Below are positions 8,844-16,366 of a DNA stretch of 64,000 bases, piece by piece. The position numbers and the translations under genes are program-made. Each line of letters begins with the position of its first letter. Positions within the stretch are counted from its first letter, which is position 1. The DNA lies in assembly GCF_013403245.1 (NCBI RefSeq), contig NZ_JACBNQ010000003.1, forward strand, positions 62,001-126,000, written 5' to 3'. This DNA comes from Sedimentibacter hydroxybenzoicus DSM 7310. Its GTDB lineage: Bacteria > Bacillota > Clostridia > Tissierellales > Sedimentibacteraceae. The notes beneath the pieces were generated by a model. It saw only the letters and a list, made by a program, of their open reading frames with translations, searched no databases and had not been told where the DNA came from.

Positions 8844-9395
8844 TTATTTTTTTGTAGGAACTCTGAAGCTTTTGATTGAAAACCTATCGTTAAAATCATC
8901 GGCATTTTTTGCATTTCCGTAACCATTAACAGTTGACGGGTCATAAACCTTAAATGGAACAAGGCTTGAATCCGCAGGAAAATAGTTGCCATCAGGGTCG
9001 ACAGCTACCTTGCCTTGAAATCCTCGAACAATTACAAAATGCGTACTCAAAGGTTTTCCTTTGCCATCATCTCCAAATAAAATAATTGGTTTTTTATTTA
9101 GCACTACATGGAGAAAAAGCTTGAAAGCAGCATCTTCAGCATCACTAACGCCTTCATGAGATATGTTGTATTTGGGCAGTTTAGACCAATCACAGTACAA
9201 ATCCTTCATATTATAATCATTGTATAGTGTATTTGGTGGAATTTTTTCCAGCATTGCGCCGCAAGTAAGAGCACATCCTGAGGTGCCTATGGTAGATGTT
9301 TCTTGTCCTGTTTTTAAAACTAAGTCTTTCCAATCGTCTTCGTTCTGATAATATTGCTTTACATCAAGTGAGATGTTTATACTTTTATAACCCAT
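8844..9395 (-). CDS. C39-like papain-fold peptidase or transglutaminase-like protein
   Basis: The 183-residue product shows the arrangement of the peptidase C39-like (C39_2) family: the catalytic Cys motif SGCALTCGAMLEK near residue 40, the His in THFVIVRGF near 120 and an Asp in the following AVDPDG. These proteins cleave peptides or act in acyl transfer. No signal peptide or bacteriocin-exporter domain is present, so it is not a leader-cleaving transporter. The ATG at 9393-9395 is chosen because GGAG is eight bases upstream; a GTG three codons earlier would overlap that site. It is divergent from dacF. Confidence 0.75.
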   Translation of the reverse strand: MGYKSINISLDVKQYYQNEDDWKDLVLKTGQETSTIGTSGCALTCGAMLEKIPPNTLYNDYNMKDLYCDWSKLPKYNISHEGVSDAEDAAFKLFLHVVLNKKPIILFGDDGKGKPLSTHFVIVRGFQGKVAVDPDGNYFPADSSLVPFKVYDPSTVNGYGNAKNADDFNDRFSIKSFRVPTKK

Positions 9396-9619
9396 ATTAA
9401 TCACTCCATATATTTTTTGTAAGACAAATAAATCTAATTTTTTTATTATGTTTGTATTAATTTGCCTTACACTATATAAAAAGATTATTTATTTCAAAAA
9501 GTAAACCTTTGAAAAAAATTTAATTAAAAAATATGCACGTTGAAGCAAGACAATAACATTGTATTTGTATAACTCAACCAAATATGGTTATTATAATTCA
9601 TAAAAAGGAGGTAGTTTTT

Positions 9620-10777
9620 ATGAAGAAAAGAATAACCATATTTTTTTTAATGGCGTTAATTTTAAATTTAATGATAGTGCCTGCATATGGAATTGAACCT
9701 GAAAGCTTACAGTCAAAAGCAGCTATTTTAATCAATGCTGATGATGGTAAAATATTGTTTGAAAAAAATGCACATGATAAAATGCAGCCTGCCAGCATTA
9801 CTAAAATAATGCTGTTAGTTTTAATTTCAGAGAAGATGGATAACGGAGAAATAACTCTTGATCAAGAACTTACCGTTTCGGAAAATGCAGCAGGAATGGG
9901 AGGCAGCCAGATATATCTGGAGGCAAATGAAACTCAAAACGTGGAAAGCATGTTAAAGGCAATATCGATGAGATCGGCTAATGATGCTTCTGTAGCTATG
10001 GCAGAGTTTATGTACGGTTCTGTTGAAAGCTGTGTAAAGGCAATGAATGACAGAGCTAAAGAGCTGGGTATGAACGATACAAATTTTGTAAATGTTACCG
10101 GATTACCTGAGCCTGAGCATTTAACAACAGCAAATGACATTGCTATAATGTCAAAAGAGTTACTTAAATATAATTATGTAAATCCATACCTGTTAACATG
10201 GATGGATTCGGTGTATGTGGGCAAAGAAAAGGATTCAGAACAGGTATTGGTCAATACAAACAGATTAATAAATAATTACGAGGGTCTTTTAGGCGGCAAG
10301 ACCGGTTATACGACAGAAGCAAAATATTGCTTGTCAGCAGCGGCAAAAAGAAATGATACGACACTTATAGCTGTTGTTTTAGGCTGCGACAATACTAAGG
10401 TAAGATTTAATGAAACTACAAAGCTGCTAAATGAGGGGTTTGCTAACTTTAAAAATATATTGTTTCATGAAAAGGACGAATTGATAACAACTTCTCCTGT
10501 TTACTGCGGAAAGGATGAAACATTTAATATAGTAAGCAAAGAAAATATCAATTATTTTACAGAAAGTAATTGCAAGGCAGAGGATTTTAATTTAGAATAT
10601 GTAATAGATGAGAAATTAAAAGCCCCGTTAAATCAAGATGTAGCAATAGGAAAAGCAATGCTGTACAAGGATGGTCAGCTTCTTGGAGAATATGAGCTTT
10701 ATCCTGAAAAAAACATTGAAAAAGAAGGGCTGTTTAAATTCTACCATAAAAATTTTTTAAAAAATTATATTAAGTAA
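9620..10777 (+). CDS. dacF: D-alanyl-D-alanine carboxypeptidase (penicillin-binding protein, S11)
   Basis: Trims the terminal D-Ala from peptidoglycan stem peptides outside the membrane. The 385-residue product has a signal peptide (about 1-24), the S11 motifs SITK (SxxK), SAN (SxN) and KTG in GGKTGYT, and a C-terminal PBP5-type beta domain (about 290-370). AGGAGG lies upstream of ATG 9620. It precedes scpA as in several Clostridia, where the gene is dacF-like and expressed during sporulation. A second S11 gene, dacB, lies at 16356. The preceding gap 9396-9619 shows no clear promoter. Confidence 0.92.
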   Translation: MKKRITIFFLMALILNLMIVPAYGIEPESLQSKAAILINADDGKILFEKNAHDKMQPASITKIMLLVLISEKMDNGEITLDQELTVSENAAGMGGSQIYLEANETQNVESMLKAISMRSANDASVAMAEFMYGSVESCVKAMNDRAKELGMNDTNFVNVTGLPEPEHLTTANDIAIMSKELLKYNYVNPYLLTWMDSVYVGKEKDSEQVLVNTNRLINNYEGLLGGKTGYTTEAKYCLSAAAKRNDTTLIAVVLGCDNTKVRFNETTKLLNEGFANFKNILFHEKDELITTSPVYCGKDETFNIVSKENINYFTESNCKAEDFNLEYVIDEKLKAPLNQDVAIGKAMLYKDGQLLGEYELYPEKNIEKEGLFKFYHKNFLKNYIK

Positions 10778-10804
10778 AAATATATAATTAATTGAGGTTG
10801 AACA

Positions 10805-11521
10805 ATGGATTATTCCGTAAGTTTAAACGTATTTCAAGGACCCTTTGATTTGCTTTATCATTTGATTGAAATAAAAGAAATCGATATTTACGATATACCC
10901 ATATCGGAAATTACAGATCAATATATGGAATATTTAAACCAAATGATGCAGTTTAACATGAATGTAGCAAGCGAATTTATATTGATGGCTTCAACGTTGA
11001 TCGAAATTAAATCACAAATGCTGCTTCCTCAAAAAGAAAAGGAAGAGGATCCGAGAACAGAATTAGTAAATAAGCTTTTGGAATATAAATTGTTTAAAGA
11101 AGCTTCAGATAAGCTTAAAAAATATGAATATGAAAGCAGTTATTATTATTCTAAGCCGAGAGAAGAATTGGCAATAACTTCTGATGTAAAGGTTGAACAG
11201 CTTTCATTGAATGAGTTAAATATTTATGAGTTGTACAATATTTTTATGTCACTTTTGAAAAATCAGAATTTGAAAGTAGTAGACGAAGAAAAACTTAAGG
11301 TTTACAGAGAAAATTACAGCGTGAAGGATTGTGTTGATGCATTGTTAAAAAGACTTAAAACTCATGGTCGTGTATCATTATTTTCAATATTTAATGAAGC
11401 GGAACAAATAACCAAGGAATATGTTATAACGACATTTTTAGCAGTTTTAGAGCTTTCAAACAAGCATGGCATTAAAATATTTCAAGACGATACATACAGC
11501 GATATAATTATACTTTCATAG
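10805..11521 (+). CDS. scpA: Segregation and condensation protein A
   Basis: Kleisin subunit of the SMC-ScpAB condensin that compacts and separates chromosomes. The 238-residue product starts with the family signature FQGPFDLLYHLIE, has the MASTLIEIKSQMLLP stretch and a C-terminal winged-helix region (about 165-235) that binds SMC. It is followed after nine bases by scpB, so the two are co-translated. Confidence 0.96.
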   Translation: MDYSVSLNVFQGPFDLLYHLIEIKEIDIYDIPISEITDQYMEYLNQMMQFNMNVASEFILMASTLIEIKSQMLLPQKEKEEDPRTELVNKLLEYKLFKEASDKLKKYEYESSYYYSKPREELAITSDVKVEQLSLNELNIYELYNIFMSLLKNQNLKVVDEEKLKVYRENYSVKDCVDALLKRLKTHGRVSLFSIFNEAEQITKEYVITTFLAVLELSNKHGIKIFQDDTYSDIIILS

Positions 11522-11530
11522 GAGACAAGA

Positions 11531-12058
11531 ATGAACATAAAGAGTGTTTTGGAGAGTTTACTTTTTGCATGGGGCGAGCCGTTAGGCTTAAGCGAAATTT
11601 CGAAAATATTAGATATTCCGGAAAGGCGTATTTCTGCTATATTTGATGAAATGATTGAAAATTCAACCAATAACAAGGACAGTGGTTTAATAATACAAAG
11701 ATTTGGCAACTCATATCAGATAACCACCAAAAAAGAAAATTATATGTATATTCAAAACCTGCTGCAGACTACGGTTAACAAAAGCTTGTCTACCGCAGCC
11801 ATGGAAACCCTGTCTATAATTGCTTACAAGCAGCCGGTAACAAGAGTTGAAATAGAATTAATCCGTGGAGTTAAATGTTCAAACGTAGTTAAGGGCTTAT
11901 TAGACAAACAGCTTATAAAGGAAGTGGGAAAATTGGATAAACCGGGAAGACCGACTTTATACGCTACTACTGATGAATTTTTAAGACATTTTGGCTTGAA
12001 TTCCATAGATGAACTACCAAGCTTAAATATTGAATCCGAGGAGGAAAAAGCAACGTAA
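11531..12058 (+). CDS. scpB: Segregation and condensation protein B
   Basis: Dimeric partner of ScpA in the condensin complex. The 175-residue product has two winged-helix domains, with family motifs LLFAWGEPL at the start, AAMETLSIIAYKQPVTR and IRGVKCSNVVKGLLDK, and GRPTLYATTDEFLRHFGL near the end. It lies nine bases after scpA and has the family's usual length. Confidence 0.96.
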   Translation: MNIKSVLESLLFAWGEPLGLSEISKILDIPERRISAIFDEMIENSTNNKDSGLIIQRFGNSYQITTKKENYMYIQNLLQTTVNKSLSTAAMETLSIIAYKQPVTRVEIELIRGVKCSNVVKGLLDKQLIKEVGKLDKPGRPTLYATTDEFLRHFGLNSIDELPSLNIESEEEKAT

Positions 12059-12080
12059 GACGTTGCTTTTATTTTATACA

Positions 12081-12452
12081 ATGGGAATATGGATATTTTT
12101 AATCATAGTCGGGGGACTGTTTTTTATTTATTTCAATCTCAGGATAGTATGTAAGGCAAATTTAACATACTCTTATTTGAGATTATATATAAATTTAAGT
12201 ATTTTAAAAAAAATATATACTTTGGATAAGAAGTTTTATTACTTTGATTTTATTAGCAAATCCACAAAACGATATGAAGATATCAAAACAAAAAAATATT
12301 TTCCTTATTTAAAGAAATTAGCTAAGGTCAGAAGGCTTTTTATAATTAAAAATATACTTCTTTATCCCGAATGCTTCGACAATCTATCATCCTTCGCTAT
12401 TGAATTTACTATAGTAAATAATGTAATTAAACGACCCCTGCTTAGGATATAA
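12081..12452 (+). CDS. Short DUF2953-like membrane protein at the island edge
   Basis: A 123-residue product (if it starts at ATG 12081) with one N-terminal transmembrane helix (about 3-22) and a basic C-terminal part. By position after scpB and by its N-terminus it resembles DUF2953 proteins that normally lie between scpB and ytfJ in Clostridia, but those are usually over 200 residues. The C-terminal half is missing or strongly diverged, and the gene ends where unrelated DNA begins. The start is uncertain: GAGGAGG (12038-12044) lies inside the end of scpB and would fit an earlier non-ATG start better than 12081. Confidence 0.5.
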   Translation: MGIWIFLIIVGGLFFIYFNLRIVCKANLTYSYLRLYINLSILKKIYTLDKKFYYFDFISKSTKRYEDIKTKKYFPYLKKLAKVRRLFIIKNILLYPECFDNLSSFAIEFTIVNNVIKRPLLRI

Positions 12453-12558
12453 ACTTATTTAAGAGGTGTGAAGTTTGAAACTACCTAAAGTAGGTAGTAG
12501 CTTATACCATATTTTTTATTTCAAAGAATTACATAAATGTGCATAATATAGGCGGAAT

Positions 12559-12609
12559 AAAATAGTTCAAATAAAAGATGTATAATACATATTTTATTTG
12601 AACTATTTT
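12559..12609. terminator. Large perfect inverted repeat, probable bidirectional terminator
   Basis: AAAATAGTTCAAATAAAA (12559-12576) is exactly reverse-complementary to 12592-12609 around a 15-base loop that is itself nearly palindromic. It ends the scpAB transcript and lies ten bases before the ECF-type promoter at 12620, marking the left edge of the inserted segment. Confidence 0.7.
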
Positions 12610-12619
12610 ATAAATTTTG

Positions 12620-12649
12620 TTGCAAATCAAAAATAAAAATGGTCTATAT
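12620..12649 (+). promoter_or_regulatory. ECF-type promoter, copy 1 of 2
   Basis: TTGCAAAT (12620-12627) and GTCTATAT (12642-12649), start to start 22 bases. The same two boxes with the same spacing, followed by RTATGAA, occur at 15064-15093. GTCTA is a common -10 element of ECF sigma factors, and the cassette encodes one at 13735. It faces the decayed gene at 12835 and the secreted protein at 13035. Confidence 0.65.
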
Positions 12650-12834
12650 ATATGAAAGACATAATTATACAGCATTTGGATGTTTACGATTATCTTTCAA
12701 TATTCTGGTGTAAAATATATATTATTAGTATTATTTCTTTATCTGATATTGTTCTAAAATAAGTTTAAATTATATGAAACTTTTTATACAAATATATCGT
12801 TATATATATAAACTGCCTTTTTCTACTAAAAACA

Positions 12835-12993
12835 ATGGAGTATAATTCTTCTGCCGAATCCTTTATTGTTAAAAGCATCGGGTATTTTGAAGGTGATTCA
12901 GGTACATATTATAGTTACGGGATAACTGCTGCATATAACGGTGATGGTTATGATACTTATTATACATTCAAAAGTCCTAGTCAAAACAATTAA
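12835..12993 (+). pseudogene. Remnant of a small secreted protein
   Basis: A 52-codon frame, ATG at 12835 to TAA at 12991-12993, with no ribosome site and no signal peptide. Its end, IGYFEGDSGTYYSYGITAAY, resembles part of the secreted protein encoded at 15239 (GGYYAVISGYDYRTEVIATVY): shared GYY/F, SG, Y and an I/V-x-A step. It lies downstream of one copy of the same promoter that precedes 15239. The simplest reading is a decayed paralogue that has lost its N-terminus. Confidence 0.45.
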
Positions 12994-13034
12994 TTATTAA
13001 ATAGTGTTTTTAAATATTAAAGGAGGCGAATTAT

Positions 13035-13442
13035 ATGCAAATTAAAACATGGATAAAGCATACATTAATCTATACACTTGTTCTGACGTTTGGTTTAATA
13101 TTAGGATTTTCAGGTCATGTATCAGCAAATTCATATCTTAACCAAAGTTTTATGCCAGCACCGGAGTATCCTAAGAACGAGTATGGAGAAACATATGGAT
13201 CTGCGCTAAAAGCAACTTCACCAGCTAATGAGCCGGATCTTATTAAGGCGATTGGTGAAGATGGAACTATTGGGTATGTGAGAAATTCAGATCTTGTCGG
13301 GAAACAGCCCAAAACTCCAGAAGAAGCTATAAAAATGAATACAGAGGCTTGTGAAAAAGAGATTAATCTTTATGCTTCGGACGGTAAGACAGTCATAGGT
13401 AAATTTAAAATTATAAAAGGGATATTAGAAGAAAAGAAATAA
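13035..13442 (+). CDS. Small secreted protein of unknown function
   Basis: The 135-residue product has a signal peptide or N-terminal anchor (about 8-32, ending HVSANS) and a mature part with GETYGSAL, EPDLIKAIGEDGTIGYVRN and a C-terminal basic tail. The D-G-T-x-GYV pattern looks like a domain found at the ends of other secreted Firmicute proteins, but the function is not known to me. AGGAGG precedes ATG 13035. It lies in the island, downstream of the ECF-type promoter at 12620, followed by its own terminator. Confidence 0.8.
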   Translation: MQIKTWIKHTLIYTLVLTFGLILGFSGHVSANSYLNQSFMPAPEYPKNEYGETYGSALKATSPANEPDLIKAIGEDGTIGYVRNSDLVGKQPKTPEEAIKMNTEACEKEINLYASDGKTVIGKFKIIKGILEEKK

Positions 13443-13506
13443 ATATCAATAAAACGGAGAATGTCGTTTTGGACGTATTTAAGAATCCTGTATATTACGA
13501 AATTAT

Positions 13507-13562
13507 AACTACCAACGAATAAAAATATCAATGTTTAGGTTTTTATTCTTGGTAGTTTTTAA
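13507..13562 (+). terminator. Intrinsic terminator
   Basis: AACTACCAACGAATAAAAA pairs with TTTTTATTCTTGGTAGTT around a 15-base loop, followed by TTT. It separates the secreted protein at 13035 from the sigma-factor gene. Confidence 0.85.
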
Positions 13563-13734
13563 TTAAATAATTAAATAATATATCAAAAAATGGTATTTTA
13601 TATGATATGATATCTATAAAACTGATAAATTAGATATGGAATGATATAATATAAAAATATATTTTAAAAATGTGCCCATGTATATGATTAAGTAAGGCAC
13701 TATTGAAATGCATATGATAAATGGGGGAATAACT

Positions 13735-14295
13735 ATGACTATTGCAATTATAACATCTATTAAAGATGAGAATGAAAGAAGGTTTATTGAAGAATTGTAT
13801 GTAAAACATAATAAGGTTATGTGGAAATATGCAATGAGTTTAACAAAAAATAAAGATGAAGCCGATGAACTAATCCAAATTTCTTTTGAAAAGATAATAC
13901 GATGCATTGATGCTGTTAAAAAAATAAATTGTTGCAAAATGGATTCTTATATGGTCTCCATAGTTAGGAACTCTTATTATACACTTTTGGTAAAAAAATA
14001 TAAAGAAAAAGAAAATATAAAAGATATAGATAGTGCCGAGTTAGCTGATTTAGAGTCACATGATGATTATGAAAGTGTGTTAGAAAAAAATAGTACCTCT
14101 GATATTATATCTGCGTTAGAAAATATGCCTGATAAATATAAGACGGTTCTGAAATTAAAGTATGTTCATGAATTTGATGATGAACAAATAGCTAAAACTA
14201 TAGGTGTGCAAACAAACAGTGTTAGGATGTACAAAACAAGAGCATTAAGGATGCTTGCAGTTAGGCTGAAGGGAAGTGAATGTAATGAAAAATAA
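13735..14295 (+). CDS. ECF-type RNA polymerase sigma factor
   Basis: The 186-residue product has region 2 (about 15-85, with KNKDEADELIQISFEKI) and region 4 (about 125-180, LENMPDKYKTVLKLKYVH and a helix-turn-helix in DEQIAKTIGVQTNSVRMY). GGGG at 13723-13727 fits ATG 13735; an upstream ATG at 13708 lacks a site. It overlaps the following gene by 11 bases, the usual sign of a coupled sigma/anti-sigma pair. Two matching ECF-type promoters in the same island (12620, 15064) are its probable targets. No such promoter was seen before the sigma gene itself. Confidence 0.9.
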   Translation: MTIAIITSIKDENERRFIEELYVKHNKVMWKYAMSLTKNKDEADELIQISFEKIIRCIDAVKKINCCKMDSYMVSIVRNSYYTLLVKKYKEKENIKDIDSAELADLESHDDYESVLEKNSTSDIISALENMPDKYKTVLKLKYVHEFDDEQIAKTIGVQTNSVRMYKTRALRMLAVRLKGSECNEK

Positions 14296-14998
14296 CTTTA
14301 ATGATGAATACGGAGAAATATTACTTAGAAAGGCTGCAATACTTTTATCTGAAGAAGATAAAAAAATATATGAAAAATTTCAAAATGATGAAACTATAGT
14401 TAATCCGAATCAGGAAGAATTAGATATAAAAATACTAGGAATGATAAAAGACTATGAGAAAAAAGAGAAAAGAAAGAAAAATTTTATACTATTAAAAAAA
14501 GTCTCCTTAAAAGTCGCGGTTTTTATTGGGGTGCTTGCGATAGGTTTCGCAATAACATTTACCACAGTAGAGGCATTTAAAGTAACTGTTCTAAATTTTA
14601 TTTTTGAGCAAAAAGAAAAGTTTACTTTAATATCATTATCGGATAATAGTAACGGTGATATTCAAACAAAATTGGATACAAAATACTATCCTCATTATTT
14701 ACCGGAAGGTTATGAGATTAAAAATACATTTATTACTGATGTCAGGGTTGAAATATTATATGCAAATAAAAATAATGAAATATTTAGTTATAGTTATTTT
14801 GGAACTGATGCAGAAACAGGAATAGATACAGAAAACAGAACCATAACGAATGTTGGTATCAATGGATTTGAGGGAAATATATTTAGCAAAGATGGACATA
14901 GGATTTTAGTTTTTAATTCAGATGAATATATTTTCGTAGTGGATGGATATATGACGCAGGCAGAAATTATTAAAGTTGCGGAAAGTATAAAAAAATAG
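14285..14998 (+). CDS. Membrane-anchored anti-sigma factor, DUF4367-like
   Basis: The 237-residue product has a charged cytoplasmic N-terminus (about 1-78) lacking a zinc-binding HxxxCxxC motif, one transmembrane helix (about 80-100) and an extracellular domain with YYPHYLPEGYEIK and INGFEGNIF, the pattern of DUF4367. It probably holds the preceding sigma factor at the membrane until a signal is sensed outside. The start is ATG 14285, overlapping the sigma stop by 11 bases, which implies coupled translation. Confidence 0.8.
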   Translation: MKNNFNDEYGEILLRKAAILLSEEDKKIYEKFQNDETIVNPNQEELDIKILGMIKDYEKKEKRKKNFILLKKVSLKVAVFIGVLAIGFAITFTTVEAFKVTVLNFIFEQKEKFTLISLSDNSNGDIQTKLDTKYYPHYLPEGYEIKNTFITDVRVEILYANKNNEIFSYSYFGTDAETGIDTENRTITNVGINGFEGNIFSKDGHRILVFNSDEYIFVVDGYMTQAEIIKVAESIKK

Positions 14999-15005
14999 TT
15001 CATAT

Positions 15006-15045
15006 AAAAATAAAAGCTAGATAAATATACGGCTTTTATTTTTTG
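15006..15045 (+). terminator. Intrinsic terminator after the anti-sigma gene
   Basis: AAAAATAAAAGC pairs with GCTTTTATTTTT, ending in a T run. The next ECF-type promoter starts 19 bases further on. Confidence 0.8.
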
Positions 15046-15063
15046 AGAATTTTTCAAATATTG

Positions 15064-15093
15064 TTGCAAATAAAAAAAAAGAATAGTCTATAT
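15064..15093 (+). promoter_or_regulatory. ECF-type promoter, copy 2 of 2
   Basis: TTGCAAAT (15064-15071) and GTCTATAT (15086-15093), identical to the boxes at 12620 and 12642 and with the same 22-base spacing. It drives the secreted-protein gene at 15239 through a leader of about 140 bases. In that leader GGAGGTG (15146-15152) precedes a five-codon frame starting at TTG, perhaps a remnant. Confidence 0.65.
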
Positions 15094-15238
15094 GTATGAA
15101 GTATAAATATAAATAGTAAGATTATTGCGAAATATTCCATTTATTCGGAGGTGATTTTATTGCTTATAGATTAAAGATTAGTAATTATTTAGTATTATTA
15201 GGTCGTATATAAAATCTGGAAACAATAAGGAGCTAATT

Positions 15239-15640
15239 ATGAAAAATATGTTAAAAATCATCTTAGTTTTTATCTTAATTTTTGCATTATCTATGAATGC
15301 ATTTGCGTCAACTGTTGGAATTCAATGGGATTATTTAGTTAAAGTAATATCTGAGTTAAGTATAAGTGATTCAGGTACTGCATATGGATCAGGAACAGCA
15401 TCCACTAGTAATTTGGGTTATGTTGTATCAGTACAGGTAAATTTACAACAGTTAAAATCCAGTGGTTGGACTACTATAAAAACTTGGAACTGTTCTGACT
15501 CAGGAGGATGCAGTGTTGGAGGTTATTATGCCGTTATTTCTGGATATGACTACAGGACTGAGGTGATTGCAACAGTTTACGACGAGGATTATAATAAGCT
15601 AGAAGAAAGTAAAGTATATTCGAGCGTAAAACATTATTAA
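15239..15640 (+). CDS. Small secreted protein of unknown function
   Basis: The 133-residue product has a clear signal peptide (about 1-24, ending MNAFAS). The mature part is rich in Ser, Gly, Thr and Tyr with a Cys pair in NCSDSGGCSVGG and alternating hydrophobic residues, suggesting a small beta-sheet domain with a disulfide. No known family was recognised. It lies in the island, has its own ECF-type promoter at 15064 and shows weak similarity to the remnant at 12835, so it may be the output of the sigma/anti-sigma pair. Confidence 0.8.
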   Translation: MKNMLKIILVFILIFALSMNAFASTVGIQWDYLVKVISELSISDSGTAYGSGTASTSNLGYVVSVQVNLQQLKSSGWTTIKTWNCSDSGGCSVGGYYAVISGYDYRTEVIATVYDEDYNKLEESKVYSSVKHY

Positions 15641-15833
15641 ATAAAAGTAATTCACTTTGCATACTATATCGATGTTAATAAATATACTATCATCAAAAAT
15701 CAACGTTATGTAGAGTGGGATAATTAATATAACCTTTTTATTTCATGTCCATATATTGATTGTTAATAAATTGCCACTGGATATTTATTTTACTCAAAAA
15801 AGTGTATAGAAAATTAATTAAGCATCTAATTAG

Positions 15834-15870
15834 GATTGAATTCTGTATTGAACAGAACTCAATCTTTTTA
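15834..15870 (+). terminator. Intrinsic terminator at the right end of the island
   Basis: GATTGAATTCTG (15834-15845) pairs with CAGAACTCAATC (15853-15864) with one mismatch, followed by TTTTTA. The rest of 15641-15985 shows no gene. Confidence 0.8.
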
Positions 15871-15985
15871 TTTTTTTAATATTATAGTATATTCTTGCAA
15901 ATACTTTAAATATAGCTTTTTATTTATATTTCTTCTGAATTCAGGGCATACTTATTACGTAAAAACAACTTAGAAAGGGGATACC

Positions 15986-16366
15986 ATGAGTAACGATATT
16001 GAAAGTATTATAAAAACAACCTTGGATAATATCAATAATCTGACCGAAAATGAAAAGCTTATAAGCAGCAGGATTACATATGACAATACAAATTATCTTG
16101 CTATTTCCAAACTCAATATGAATTTTGTAATAGGAGGAAGTGACATAGACAAGAAATTCAGAAGTGTTGATCTTAAACCCTTTGCAGGAGCTGCCTACGT
16201 TAATTTACAGTTGAATCCGCAAATTCTGATTTATGAAACAAATAATAAAGATGTGAGGACGATAAATATTAACAATGAAACAACTGCAGGTGATATTACA
16301 TCATCAATATTGAATATAATGACATTCATAAAGGAAATAAGGGAGAAAAGAGATTGTGATTTATAA
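15986..16366 (+). CDS. ytfJ: YtfJ/GerW-like spore protein
   Basis: The 126-residue product follows the layout of the GerW (YtfJ) family: an N-terminal helix (IESIIKTTLDNINNL), a central beta region (YLAISKLNMNFVIGGS) and a C-terminal part that in the family carries a glycine-rich segment followed by a final hydrophobic strand. Here the glycine-rich segment is much reduced (LKPFAGAAYVNLQLNPQILIY). In B. subtilis the protein is needed for SleB-dependent germination. It overlaps the following dacB by 11 bases. In Clostridia ytfJ usually follows DUF2953; here the island separates them. Confidence 0.65.
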   Translation: MSNDIESIIKTTLDNINNLTENEKLISSRITYDNTNYLAISKLNMNFVIGGSDIDKKFRSVDLKPFAGAAYVNLQLNPQILIYETNNKDVRTININNETTAGDITSSILNIMTFIKEIREKRDCDL

